This document shows, piece after piece, positions 53,715 through 62,453 of a DNA stretch of 64,000 nucleotides. The notes beneath the pieces were generated by a model that did not search any database, was not told where the DNA came from, and worked only from the letters and a program-made list of their open reading frames with translations. Each line of letters begins with the position of its first letter. Within the stretch, counting starts at the first letter, position 1. The stretch comes from Crossiella sp. CA-258035 (GTDB taxonomy: Bacteria; Actinomycetota; Actinomycetes; Mycobacteriales; Pseudonocardiaceae), in NCBI RefSeq assembly GCF_030064675.1, contig NZ_CP116413.1:5426001-5490000 (forward strand), read 5' to 3'. A program made the translations under genes and the position numbers.

Positions 53715-54497
53715 ATGCGCACCTTCGTCGACATCTCGGTCCCGCTGATGAGCGGCATCGCCTCCGACCCGCCCGGCTTCACCCCGGAGATCACCTACCT
53801 GGACCACCAGGAGACCGCGGCCGACGTCATCTCCTTCTTCCCCGGCGCGAGGAAGGAGGACCTGCCCGACGGCGAGGGCTGGGCGATCGAGTGGGTGCGG
53901 ATGACCACCCACTGCGGCACCCACCTGGACGCGCCCTACCACTTCGCGTCCACAATGGACGGTGGGCAGCGGGCGATCACCATCGACGAGGTGCCGCTGG
54001 AGTGGTGCCTGCAACCCGGGGTGAAACTGGACTTCCGGCACTTCCCGGACGGCTACGTGGTGACCCCGGCCGACATCGACGCCGAACTGGCCAGGATCGG
54101 CCACACGCTGAGCCCGCTGGAGATCGTGGTGGTCAACACCAGCGCGGGCACCCGCTACGGCCAGCCGGACTACGTCTCCACCGGCTGCGGCGTCGGCCGC
54201 GCCGCCACCCTGCACCTGCTGGAACAGGGCATCCGCCTCACCGGCACCGACGCCTGGAGCTGGGACGCCCCGTTCGTGCACACCGCCAAGCGCTACGCCG
54301 CCGAGGGCGACCCCTCGGTGATCTGGGAGGGCCACAAGGCGGGCCGCGACATCGGCTACTGCCACCTGGAGAAGCTGCACAACCTGGAAGCCCTGCCCGC
54401 CACCGGTTTCCAGATCTCCTGCTTCCCGCACAAGGTGCACCGCGCCTCAGCCGGCTGGACCCGCGCGGTGGCCATCATCGACACCCCGGACGCCTGA
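53715..54497 (+). CDS. Cyclase-family metal-dependent hydrolase
   Basis: A 260-residue protein of the kynurenine-formamidase/cyclase family. THCGTHLDAPYHF is the metal-binding signature (HxGTHxDxPxH), and DISVPLMSGIASDPP the conserved start. It probably hydrolyses an amide or ester. It follows nitroreductase 2 closely and overlaps the end of the convergent SDR by 51 bp. Confidence 0.86.
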   Translation: MRTFVDISVPLMSGIASDPPGFTPEITYLDHQETAADVISFFPGARKEDLPDGEGWAIEWVRMTTHCGTHLDAPYHFASTMDGGQRAITIDEVPLEWCLQPGVKLDFRHFPDGYVVTPADIDAELARIGHTLSPLEIVVVNTSAGTRYGQPDYVSTGCGVGRAATLHLLEQGIRLTGTDAWSWDAPFVHTAKRYAAEGDPSVIWEGHKAGRDIGYCHLEKLHNLEALPATGFQISCFPHKVHRASAGWTRAVAIIDTPDA

Positions 54498-55190
54498 CCC
54501 GGAGCTGGCGGCGACCAGGGCGCGGAACTCGTCGAGGTCCCCGATGACCTCTTCGGCCCGCTCCCGCCGCTGGTACGACTCGTAGTAGCGGGCGCCGATC
54601 CGGTCCGGGTCGGCGACCGGGTCGCCGGGGATGACCCCGGAGGCGATCGTCACCGTCGCCACGTGGATGCCCTCGGGCCGCAGCTCGGCGTGCAGGGCGT
54701 GCGCCCAGTTGCGCAGTCCGGCCATGGCCAGGCCCACGTTGGCCAGGAACGGGGCGGGGACCGTGGACGAGACCCCGGTGGTCAGCAGCAGCGTGCCCGC
54801 GCCGCGCGCCCGCATGTCCGGCAGCACCGCCGCCACCGCGGTCACCGCGCCGAGCACGTGCAGCTCGAACTGCTCGGCGGCGGAGGCGACCGTGGTCCGC
54901 ACCGCGCCGGTGATCTCACCGGTCGGACTGGGGCTGAACTCCAGCACGTCGACCGGCCCCAGCGCCCGCTTGACCTGGCCGAGCGCGTCGGTCAGCGCGG
55001 CCCGGTCCCGGATGTCGGCGGGAAAGCCCGCGGCGGTCACGCCGAGCCCGGCCAGCTCGCCAACCAGGCCGTCGAGCGTGCGGGTGTTCCTGGCGATCAG
55101 CCCGACCCGGAAACCGCGACGGCCGAACGCCCGCGCCACCCCCATGCCCAGCCCCGGACCCGCGCCGACCACAACCAGAGTTCTCGCCAC
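54447..55190 (-). CDS. SDR-fold protein lacking the catalytic Tyr and Lys
   Basis: A 247-residue Rossmann protein. VVVGAGPGLGMGVARAFG is a good nucleotide loop and LLTTGVSS the Ser strand, but where YxxxK is expected it reads NVGLAMAGLRNW. Tyr and Lys are absent, so normal SDR catalysis is unlikely; it may sense NAD(P)H or use another mechanism. Divergent from the HxlR regulator, which probably controls it. GTG 55190 start. Confidence 0.78.
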   Translation of the reverse strand: MARTLVVVGAGPGLGMGVARAFGRRGFRVGLIARNTRTLDGLVGELAGLGVTAAGFPADIRDRAALTDALGQVKRALGPVDVLEFSPSPTGEITGAVRTTVASAAEQFELHVLGAVTAVAAVLPDMRARGAGTLLLTTGVSSTVPAPFLANVGLAMAGLRNWAHALHAELRPEGIHVATVTIASGVIPGDPVADPDRIGARYYESYQRRERAEEVIGDLDEFRALVAASSGSGVRGVDDGHRAGPAG

Positions 55191-55304
55191 GCCAACACCT
55201 TCCCGCCACCACGGTTACTGTTCGTTCGCAAGCACATGCTTTGGCACCGGCGGTCCGGCGGCAAGACGGCACATTCCTGTCGGTGACGCACACGGAGGTA
55301 ACCA

Positions 55305-55700
55305 TTGGCGACTCGCGAACCCGCCACGACCGATGAGCAGGCCTGCCGTCAGGTGCTGCGAATCCTGGGTCTGGTCGGCGACAAGTGGACCCTCCCGGTC
55401 ATCGGGCAGCTCCGCGACCGGACGCTGCGCTTCAGCGACCTGCACCGCGCGGTCACCGGCATCTCACAGCGCATGCTCACCCTCACCCTGCGGCAGCTCG
55501 AACGCGACGGCCTACTGACCCGCACCGCGCACCCCAGCGTGCCGCCCCGCGTCGAGTACACCCTCACGCCACTGGGCCGCACCCTCCTGGACGCGGCCGC
55601 GGGCCTCGGCGAATGGGCCGACACGCACCGGCGCGAGATCGGCGACAACCAGCGCCGCTACGACGAAGTCCAGGCGCGGCAAGCACAGTCGCCGGTCTAG
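55305..55700 (+). CDS. HxlR-family winged-helix regulator
   Basis: A 131-residue MarR-like HxlR regulator: CRQVLRILGLVGDKWTLPVI, then LHRAVTGISQRMLTLTLRQL (recognition helix) and YTLTPLGRTLL. The N-terminal Cys could be a redox sensor as in HypR/YodB, unproven. The start is TTG 55305, chosen because GGAGGT lies 5-6 nt upstream. It faces the degenerate SDR across 114 bp. Confidence 0.88.
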   Translation: MATREPATTDEQACRQVLRILGLVGDKWTLPVIGQLRDRTLRFSDLHRAVTGISQRMLTLTLRQLERDGLLTRTAHPSVPPRVEYTLTPLGRTLLDAAAGLGEWADTHRREIGDNQRRYDEVQARQAQSPV

Positions 55701-57076
55701 CGGAGGGTGCGCAGCAGGGCTTGCAGGGTGCGGCGCCAGGTGTGCGGGGCGGGGGTGGCGAAGCCGAGCACCAGGGCGGCGGGCGGGGTGCCGGGCTGGT
55801 CGTGCCAGTAGCCGAAGGCGTGCATCCCTTGCAGCAGCAGGCCGTTGGCGCGAGCGGCCGCGACCAGCTCGGCTTCGCGTTCGGCGGACTCCAGTGGCAG
55901 CAGGGTTTGCAGACCGGCCGGGATTCCGTCCACTGTGGACTGGGTGGCGGCTTCCACCGCGGTGACCAGCTCGGTGCGGCGCCGACGGTAGGCCAGGCGG
56001 GCGCGGCGGATGTGGCGGTCGTAGTCGCCGTGTTCGATCAGGTCGGCCAGGGCCAGCTGGTCCACCGACGGGACGGCCGCGCCCAGCGCGAACAGTTGCT
56101 CACGGACGGGTTGGCGCAGCGCCGGTGGCAGCACCAGCCAGCCGATCCGCACACCGGGGGCCATGGTCTTGCTGGTGCTGCCCGCGAAGACCACCCGGTC
56201 CGGGGCCAGCGCCTGCAACGCGCCGACCGGGCGCTGGTCGTAGCGGAACTCGCCGTCGTAGTCGTCCTCGATCAGGTAGCCGTCGACCCGGCTCGCCCAG
56301 TCCACAAAGGACTGTCGGCGGGCCGGGGTGAGCACGCAGCCCTTGGGGAACTGGTGGTTCGGAGTGAGCAGCGCGGCGCGGGCCTCGCCCGGCAGGTCAG
56401 CGGGGTCGGCGCCGTAAGCGTCCACGGTGAGCGGGGCGGTGGCCAGACCGGCGGCGGTCAGCCACTGGCGGTGCCAGGGCAGGCTGGGGTTCTCGGTGGC
56501 GATGGTGCCGATGCCCAGCTCCCGCAACACCCTGGCCAGCACGGCAAGTCCGTGACTGAAGCCGCAGGTGACCACAACGGCGTCCGGGTCGGCGCGCACG
56601 CCGCGGGTGCGGGCCACGTAGTCGGCGAGGGCCGCGCGCAACCCGGGCAGGCCGCCGGGAGCGCCGTAGTCGAAGTCCATCCGGCCCGCGGTGCTCAGCG
56701 CACGCCGGATGCTGGCGGTCCACGCGCCGCGCGGGAAGGCGCTGATGTCCGGGCGGCCGGGCCGCAGGTCCAAAGTGGACGGTGCTGGGGCAGTGGGCGG
56801 GACGGCCGCGGCGTCCGCCCCAGGCGCTACGCGGGTGCTGGAGCCGCCGCTGCCCACCAGCCAGCCCTCGGCGATGAGCTGGGTGTATACCTGCACCACC
56901 GTGCCCCGGGCGAGCCCCAGGTCCGCGGCGAGCCTGCGGCTGCCGGGCAGGCGCGCGCCGGGGGCGAGGCGGCCGGAGCGGACCGCCTCGCGCAGCGCTT
57001 CCTCCAGTGAGCGGCCGACCCCGCCCTGGCTACGGCGGATGCCGCCCAGGTGCAGGTCCAGACCGGGATCACGCAT
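55697..57076 (-). CDS. MocR/PdxR-type regulator with aminotransferase domain
   Basis: A 459-residue GntR-MocR fusion. The N-terminal winged helix (LAADLGLARGTVVQVYTQL) is followed by a fold-type I aminotransferase domain with IEDDYDGEFRYDQRPV and AGSTSKTMAPGVRIGW, whose Lys binds PLP. These regulators sense PLP or its adducts. ATG 57076 overlaps the end of the AhpD-like gene, so the two are co-transcribed. Direct repeats of CTGTACC in the spacer before AhpD are likely binding sites. Confidence 0.88.
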   Translation of the reverse strand: MRDPGLDLHLGGIRRSQGGVGRSLEEALREAVRSGRLAPGARLPGSRRLAADLGLARGTVVQVYTQLIAEGWLVGSGGSSTRVAPGADAAAVPPTAPAPSTLDLRPGRPDISAFPRGAWTASIRRALSTAGRMDFDYGAPGGLPGLRAALADYVARTRGVRADPDAVVVTCGFSHGLAVLARVLRELGIGTIATENPSLPWHRQWLTAAGLATAPLTVDAYGADPADLPGEARAALLTPNHQFPKGCVLTPARRQSFVDWASRVDGYLIEDDYDGEFRYDQRPVGALQALAPDRVVFAGSTSKTMAPGVRIGWLVLPPALRQPVREQLFALGAAVPSVDQLALADLIEHGDYDRHIRRARLAYRRRRTELVTAVEAATQSTVDGIPAGLQTLLPLESAEREAELVAAARANGLLLQGMHAFGYWHDQPGTPPAALVLGFATPAPHTWRRTLQALLRTLR

Positions 57077-57527
57077 CCGGGAGCTTCCGGCCGCTGGGCA
57101 CCGCGAGCCGGTTGTAGGCGTTGATCACCACGATCATCCACATCACCGCCTGGTACTCCTGCTCGCTGAACACCGCGGTGGCGCGCCGGTACATCTCCTC
57201 GGGCACCTCCCTGGTCTCGGCCAGCCGGGTGACCTGCTCGGTCAGTTCCAGTGCGGCGCGCTCCTGCTCGGTGAACAGCTCGGTCTCCCGCCAGGCGTTG
57301 AGCAGGAAGATCCGGCGTTCGCTCTCCCCCAGCTTGAGCGCCTCCTTGGTGTGCAGGTCGATGCAGAAGGCACAGCCGTTGAGCTGCGAGGCGCGGATCT
57401 TGACCAGTTCCAGGACCTTGGCGTCCAGACCGGCCTCGCGGGCGGCCTTGGCGACGTGTCCGGCGGTTTCGAGCAGGGACTTGTAGGCGGCGGGGATTCC
57501 GGTGTTGAGCGCGATTCGTTCGGTCAC
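57069..57527 (-). CDS. AhpD-like carboxymuconolactone-decarboxylase-family protein
   Basis: A 152-residue protein with the redox motif CAFCIDLHTKEAL, the CxxC-x-x-x-H of AhpD-like peroxidase partners. It probably has thiol-based peroxidase or reductase activity. GTG 57527 is chosen; GTG 57536 adds three residues. It overlaps the MocR gene by 8 bp and diverges from the MFS exporter. Confidence 0.87.
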   Translation of the reverse strand: MTERIALNTGIPAAYKSLLETAGHVAKAAREAGLDAKVLELVKIRASQLNGCAFCIDLHTKEALKLGESERRIFLLNAWRETELFTEQERAALELTEQVTRLAETREVPEEMYRRATAVFSEQEYQAVMWMIVVINAYNRLAVPSGRKLPDA

Positions 57528-57560
57528 GAGCCCCACGCTAGGCCCGGTCAGCCCCGTCCG

Positions 57561-57591
57561 CTGTACCGGTTGACGACCGATTCCCTGTACC
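57561..57591. promoter_or_regulatory. Direct repeat CTGTACC, candidate MocR operator
   Basis: CTGTACC occurs at 57561-57567 and 57585-57591, 24 bp apart start to start, in the divergent spacer. MocR regulators typically bind direct repeats near the promoter of a divergent or own operon. Confidence 0.55.
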
Positions 57592-57610
57592 AGTCGGCTT
57601 GACTCCGCAA

Positions 57611-57636
57611 AGTGTGAGTGATTAATTACTCACACT
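57611..57636. promoter_or_regulatory. Near-perfect 26-bp palindrome before the MFS gene
   Basis: Arms AGTGTGAGT and ACTCACACT surround a central G-ATTAAT-T; only one base pair breaks the symmetry. It ends 15 bp before the ATG of the MFS exporter, over its leader. The form suggests a TetR or MarR repressor not encoded next to it. Confidence 0.75.
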
Positions 57637-57651
57637 CTCCCGGAGGTGGTC

Positions 57652-59142
57652 ATGCCCAGCAGAACCGGTCCCCTGGTCGTGCTCGCGACCGCGCAGTTCC
57701 TGGTCGTGCTGAGCACCTCGATCGTGAACGTGGCCCTGCCCGCGATCCGCACCGGACTGGGCCTGGACCCGGCCGGACTGTCCTGGGTGGTCAACGCCTA
57801 CGGCCTGGCCTTCGGCGCACTGCTGCTCCCCGGCGGCCGCCTCGCCGACCTGGCAGGCCGACGCCGCGTGCTGCGCGCCGGACTGGCCATCTTCACCGCA
57901 TCAGCGCTGGTCGCGGCCCTGGCCTGGTCGCCAGCGGTGCTGATCGGCGCACGAGCGGCCCAGGGCGTCGGCGCGGCCCTGCTGGCCCCGGCCGCACTGG
58001 CCCTGGTGCTCACCCACTACCCGCAACCGGCGGCGCGGGGGCGGGCGCTCGGCGTGTGGGGCGCGGTCTCCGGGGCGGGCGGCGCGGCCGGGGTGCTGCT
58101 CAGCGGAGTGCTGACCGAGCTGGGCGGCTGGCGGTCGATCTTCGTGCTGATCGGCGTGGCCGGGGTGGTGACGGTGCTGGCGGTGCCGAAGGTGGTGCCG
58201 GTGGACCAACCAGGCAACGGCGGGCGGCTGGACGTGCTCGGCACAGTCAGCGTGACCGGCGGGTTGGTGGCACTGACCTACGGTCTGGCTGCCTCGGGGG
58301 TGGCACGCTGGGTAGGACTGGCGGTGGGGGCAGGGTTGCTGGCGGTGTTCGTGCTGGCACAGCGCCGGGTGGCGGAACCGCTGGTCGCGCCCAGGGTGGT
58401 ACGGATCCGTTCGGTGCGGCTGGCGAACCTGGTGATGCTGGTGCTGGGCGGGTTGTGGGTGGGCCTGTTCTTCTTCCTGCCGCTGTACCAGCAGCAGGTG
58501 CTGGGGTACTCGGCGCTGGTGGCGGGGTTGACGCAGCTGCCGCTGGCGGGGGCGATCATCCTGGGCTCGGCGGTGGCCGGTTGGGTGGGGCGGGCCGGGC
58601 AGGCCAGAAGCGGCGAACCAGCGGCGCTGACCGGAAGCGACAGCCCGGCGACGCTGGCCAGGAGCGACCGCCCGGCGGCGCGGCTCGGACGCGGCGTAAG
58701 TGTGACGCTGGCCCGGATCGGCGGCGGCGGGGCGCGGGCCGGAAGCCGCAGCAGCGGGCCGCGGGCCGGGTTGCGCGCCTGGGCGGCACCGGCCCTCCTC
58801 CCGGCGGCGCTCGCCCTGGTCACCGTCGGACTGCTCTGGTTCGGCCGCGCCCCGGCGAACGGCGAGTTCCTCCCCGACCTGCTCGGCCCCTCCCTGCTCA
58901 CCGGCCTCGGCCTGGGCCTCGCCTTCGTCCAGCTCACCGCCGTGGCCAGCGCAAACGTCCCCGCCACGGATACCGGCCTGGCCAGCGGGCTGATCAACAC
59001 CACCCGCCAGGTCGGTGGCGCGCTCGGCCTGGCCGGGCTGACCGCGCTCGGCGAGGACTTCGGCCTGATCTTCACCGCCGCGGCCGGGATCGGCGCGCTC
59101 GCGCTCCTGCTCAGCCTTGTGCCCGCAGGAACCCGTCGATGA
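57652..59142 (+). CDS. MFS drug-type exporter (DHA2-like)
   Basis: A 496-residue membrane protein with about 13-14 hydrophobic helices. LVVLSTSIVNVALPAIRTGL and SWVVNAYGLAFGALLLPGGR are the DHA2/EmrB start; GRLADLAGRRRVLRAG is the loop motif. A long basic, repetitive central loop (about residues 320-375, many Gly/Arg/Ser) is unusual. ATG 57652 has GGAGG at 5 nt. It likely exports a toxic compound sensed through the palindrome in its leader. Confidence 0.88.
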   Translation: MPSRTGPLVVLATAQFLVVLSTSIVNVALPAIRTGLGLDPAGLSWVVNAYGLAFGALLLPGGRLADLAGRRRVLRAGLAIFTASALVAALAWSPAVLIGARAAQGVGAALLAPAALALVLTHYPQPAARGRALGVWGAVSGAGGAAGVLLSGVLTELGGWRSIFVLIGVAGVVTVLAVPKVVPVDQPGNGGRLDVLGTVSVTGGLVALTYGLAASGVARWVGLAVGAGLLAVFVLAQRRVAEPLVAPRVVRIRSVRLANLVMLVLGGLWVGLFFFLPLYQQQVLGYSALVAGLTQLPLAGAIILGSAVAGWVGRAGQARSGEPAALTGSDSPATLARSDRPAARLGRGVSVTLARIGGGGARAGSRSSGPRAGLRAWAAPALLPAALALVTVGLLWFGRAPANGEFLPDLLGPSLLTGLGLGLAFVQLTAVASANVPATDTGLASGLINTTRQVGGALGLAGLTALGEDFGLIFTAAAGIGALALLLSLVPAGTRR

Positions 59143-59926
59143 GCGTGTTCACCGTCTCCGGCACCTCCAGCGCGGCCAGGTGTGCGGCGTTGTCCAGCAC
59201 CACGAACCGCGCGCCGGGGATCGCGTCAGCCATGGCCCGGGTCTCGGCCACCGGGAAGGTCGGGTCCTCCACCCCCGCGACCACCAGCACCGGGGTGCGG
59301 ATCAGGCCGAACAGCCCCCGTTGATCCGGGCGGCGCGGTACCACGCTGGTCACCGCCCAGGTCACCGAGTTGACGTCTGCCCTGGTCAGGGCGGCGCGGA
59401 TGGCGGCGACGGCGTGGGGTCTGGTGCGGCGGGAGGTGGGGCCGAGGAAGGCGCCGATCACCGAGGGGACCAGGGGTGCGCGGATGCCGCCCATCAGTCT
59501 GGCGGTCCTGGTGAGCAGGGCGTACTCCAGTCGCTGGCGCAGGCCCGCTGGGGAGGCGGTGCAGTTCATCAGCACCGCGGCGCCGATGCGGTCCGGGTGC
59601 CGGGCGGCGAAGGTGCCGCCGATCATGCCGCCCCAGGAGTTGCCCACGAAGTCCGCCCGCGGCAGGCCCAGGTGGTCCAGGACCTGCACCACGCAGGTGG
59701 CGCACTCCTCGAAGGTGAACTCGCGGGTCAGTGGCTGGCTGGCGCCGTGGCCGGGCGGGTCGATCAGCACGACCTGGCGGGCGCCGGCGAAGTACCCCGC
59801 CTGGGCCGTCCACAGTGCACTGTCCATCAGCAGGCTGGGCCAGAACAGCATGGCCGGTCCGGCGCCTGCCTGGCGGATCCGCAGGCGGCCGAGCACGGTC
59901 GGCACGTACACGTCCACTAGTTCCAT
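59111..59926 (-). CDS. Alpha/beta-hydrolase
   Basis: A 271-residue alpha/beta-hydrolase: FVGNSWGGMIGGTFAARHP has the nucleophile Ser, VLVVAGVEDPTFPVAETRAM the acid Asp, and DNAAHLAALEVPE the His. No signal peptide. Close to 3-oxoadipate enol-lactonase/haloperoxidase-type esterases; substrate unknown. ATG 59926 has GGAGG at 5 nt. It overlaps the MFS gene end by 32 bp. Confidence 0.87.
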   Translation of the reverse strand: MELVDVYVPTVLGRLRIRQAGAGPAMLFWPSLLMDSALWTAQAGYFAGARQVVLIDPPGHGASQPLTREFTFEECATCVVQVLDHLGLPRADFVGNSWGGMIGGTFAARHPDRIGAAVLMNCTASPAGLRQRLEYALLTRTARLMGGIRAPLVPSVIGAFLGPTSRRTRPHAVAAIRAALTRADVNSVTWAVTSVVPRRPDQRGLFGLIRTPVLVVAGVEDPTFPVAETRAMADAIPGARFVVLDNAAHLAALEVPETVNTLIDGFLRAQG

Positions 59927-60040
59927 TGGAACCTCCTGCCACCGAGGTGGCGGCGAGACTACTGGCGTAGTTGGGCCATTGCCCACCTGCGACAGGCAGA
60001 ACCACCCCGCTGGCCCCGGTTCCCTGGCCAGAATCTGCCT

Positions 60041-60078
60041 TGCCGGACGGCCTAGCAAGGGGGCCGGGCCGTCCGGCA
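60041..60078 (+). promoter_or_regulatory. Strong hairpin in the leader of the serine hydrolase pair
   Basis: Perfect 12-base arms TGCCGGACGGCC (60041-60052) and GGCCGTCCGGCA (60067-60078) with a 14-nt loop, ending 26 nt before the ATG at 60105. It could be an attenuator, an RNA stabiliser or an operator. Confidence 0.5.
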
Positions 60079-60104
60079 CCGCTGACTACAGACAGGACAG
60101 GGAT

Positions 60105-61238
60105 ATGTCGAGGACGAAGCTGCGCCGGTTCGGTGTGGGGGTGGTCGTGCTGGCCGCGGTGGGCGGGCTGACCGCGCCGGCCGCGGTGGCCGCCGAGCCG
60201 CACGCGGCCACCCAGGCCGCGGTGGACCAGCACCGGCTGAGCCGGGCCGCGATCGGCGGCGGCGCGACCGTGCGCGATGGCGAGACCATGTGGAGCGTCA
60301 CCAGCGGCACCCGGATGCTGGGGCAGAACCTGCCGGTCGGCGCGGAGCACAAGGTGCGCACCGGCAGCCTGGCCAAGACCTTCACCGCCGCGATGATCTT
60401 GCAGCTGGTCGACGAGGGCAAGCTCAGCCTGGACGCCAAGGTGGAGCAGTACCTGCCGGGTGTGGTGCAGGGCAACGGTTACGACGGCAACACCATCAGC
60501 CTGCGCCAGCTGCTCAACCACACCAGCGGCATCTACGACTACGTCACGGTCGCGCTGACCAACCCGCAGCTCCAGCTGCGCCAGTTCACCCTGGCCCAGG
60601 TGGCCGCGCTCGGCCTGGCCAACCCGCCCTACTTCGCGCCGGGGCAGGGCTGGCGCTACTCCGGCACCAACTACATCCTGCTCGGCATGATCATCGAGGC
60701 GGTGACCAAGCGGACCTACCCCGAGGAGCTGGCCACCCGCATCGTCACCCCGCTCGGCCTGACCAACACCTTCGTCCCGGCGGGCACCAAGGCGCTGCCG
60801 CCAGGGCACGTGCGCGGCTACGTCGGCCGCGGCCTCTACGTCGACGTCACCCAGGTGTTCGAGCCGAGCCTCGGCGGGTCCAGCGGCGGCATCGTGACCA
60901 GCGGCGCGGACGCGACGAAGTTCTACCAGAGCCTGCTCGGCGGCAAGATCGTCTCGCCGGCCCGGCTGGCCGAGATGCTCACCCCGCACACCATCCCGAA
61001 CGCCCCCGAGTACGGCATGGGCATCATGCGCATCCCGCTGCCCTGCGGCGGCGAGGCCTGGGGCCACGACGGCGTCTGGCCGGGCTACCACTCCATGGCC
61101 GCGGCCAGCACCGGCGGCCGCGCCGCGTTCGTCACGGTCAACAACCTGGACCCGGCCGAGCTGGTCGGCGCCTCCGCCTCTGGCACCCCGGCCAGCCAGC
61201 TGGTCGAGGTCGTGAAGACCGCACTCTGCGACCGCTGA
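60105..61238 (+). CDS. Secreted beta-lactamase-fold serine hydrolase 1
   Basis: A 377-residue serine beta-lactamase/DD-peptidase-fold protein. Signal peptide RRFGVGVVVLAAVGGL is followed by cleavage near AVAAEP. SLAK (in TGSLAKTF) is the nucleophile motif; GHDG is the third motif. The second motif, usually YxN, reads YSGTNY, so the Asn is displaced compared with its neighbour. Likely a D-alanyl carboxypeptidase- or esterase-type enzyme. Tandem with a similar gene 29 bp downstream. Confidence 0.87.
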   Translation: MSRTKLRRFGVGVVVLAAVGGLTAPAAVAAEPHAATQAAVDQHRLSRAAIGGGATVRDGETMWSVTSGTRMLGQNLPVGAEHKVRTGSLAKTFTAAMILQLVDEGKLSLDAKVEQYLPGVVQGNGYDGNTISLRQLLNHTSGIYDYVTVALTNPQLQLRQFTLAQVAALGLANPPYFAPGQGWRYSGTNYILLGMIIEAVTKRTYPEELATRIVTPLGLTNTFVPAGTKALPPGHVRGYVGRGLYVDVTQVFEPSLGGSSGGIVTSGADATKFYQSLLGGKIVSPARLAEMLTPHTIPNAPEYGMGIMRIPLPCGGEAWGHDGVWPGYHSMAAASTGGRAAFVTVNNLDPAELVGASASGTPASQLVEVVKTALCDR

Positions 61239-61267
61239 ACCTCCCTGCGACAGAAGGAACACCGCAC

Positions 61268-62377
61268 ATGTCTCTCCCCACTCTGCTGCGGCGCGGCGCG
61301 GTCCTGCTGACCGTCGCGGTGGCCGCCACCACCACCGGCGCGGCCACCGCCGCGCCCACTTCGGCCAAGGACGTCGCGCAGGCCGCGGTCAACGCGCTGG
61401 TCGGCCAGCACCGCGCGATGGGCTCCTCGGCGTTCAAGCTCGGCGCCGGCGAACACTGGTCGGTGCACGCGGGCAAGGTCTCCGGGCAGGAGAACCGGCC
61501 GATCACCGAGCAGGACCACTTCCGCGTCGGCAGCCTGACCAAGATGTTCGTCTCCACCGTGGTCCTGCAGCTGGTCGCCGAGGGCAAGGTCGGGCTGGAC
61601 ACCGGTTTCGGCGCCTACCTGCCCGGTCTGGCCACCGGCACCACGCACGACGACACCAAGATCACCGTGCGGAACCTGTTGCAGCACACCAGCGGCATCG
61701 GCGAGTACCTGAACACCATCGTGGCGCTGCCGACGAACTGGTGGCGCACCTGGAACGTGCTCGACCACGCCAAGTCGGGACTGTCCCAGAACTCGCTGTT
61801 CCCGCCCGGCAGCAAGTACAGCTACTCCAACACCAACTACATCCTGCTCGGCCTGCTCATCGAGCGGGTCACCGGGCGCACGGTGAACCAGGAGATCGCC
61901 GAGCGCATCCTGGTCCCGCACGGGCTGGCCAACACCGGCCTGCAGACCGCGGGCCAGCAGCTGATGCCCGCGCCGTACGTGACCGGCTACGTGGCGGTGC
62001 CGCTGGTGCCGGTGCGCATCGACAGCCGTTCGCAGGACCCGACCCTGGCCTGGGCGGCCGGCGCGATGCACTCCACCGCGGTGGACGTGGCGAAGTTCCT
62101 GGACCTGCTGCTCAAGGGCAAGCTGCTGCCGCCTGCCCAGCTGGAGGAGATGAAGAAGCCGTTCCCCGGCGGGTTCTACGGGCTCGGCCTGGCCAAGATC
62201 GACCTGCCCTGCGGGGTCAGCGCCTACGGGCACAACGGCGCGATGGCCGGCTACACCACGTTCGGCTTCGCCACCGAGAACGGCAAGCAGTCGGTGGTGC
62301 TGAGCAGTGTGACCCCGATGAGCAACGGCGGTCTCAAGCTCAACGACGACACCATGGCCGCGACTCTGTGTGCCTGA
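61268..62377 (+). CDS. Secreted beta-lactamase-fold serine hydrolase 2
   Basis: A 369-residue paralogue of the preceding protein. Signal peptide LLRRGAVLLTVAVAATTTGA, SLTK in VGSLTKMFVSTVV, YSN in YSYSNTNYILLG and GHNG complete all three active-site motifs. ATG 61268 has AAGGA at about 9 nt. It probably acts on cell-wall peptides or esters outside the cell. The tandem arrangement points to duplication within this locus. Confidence 0.88.
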   Translation: MSLPTLLRRGAVLLTVAVAATTTGAATAAPTSAKDVAQAAVNALVGQHRAMGSSAFKLGAGEHWSVHAGKVSGQENRPITEQDHFRVGSLTKMFVSTVVLQLVAEGKVGLDTGFGAYLPGLATGTTHDDTKITVRNLLQHTSGIGEYLNTIVALPTNWWRTWNVLDHAKSGLSQNSLFPPGSKYSYSNTNYILLGLLIERVTGRTVNQEIAERILVPHGLANTGLQTAGQQLMPAPYVTGYVAVPLVPVRIDSRSQDPTLAWAAGAMHSTAVDVAKFLDLLLKGKLLPPAQLEEMKKPFPGGFYGLGLAKIDLPCGVSAYGHNGAMAGYTTFGFATENGKQSVVLSSVTPMSNGGLKLNDDTMAATLCA

Positions 62378-62453
62378 GCTACCCAGGTTGACCGTCGGCG
62401 TCCCCGGCTCCTATGGTCCGGTCCGGGGCTCGGGGACGCGACGGGGGTGGACG

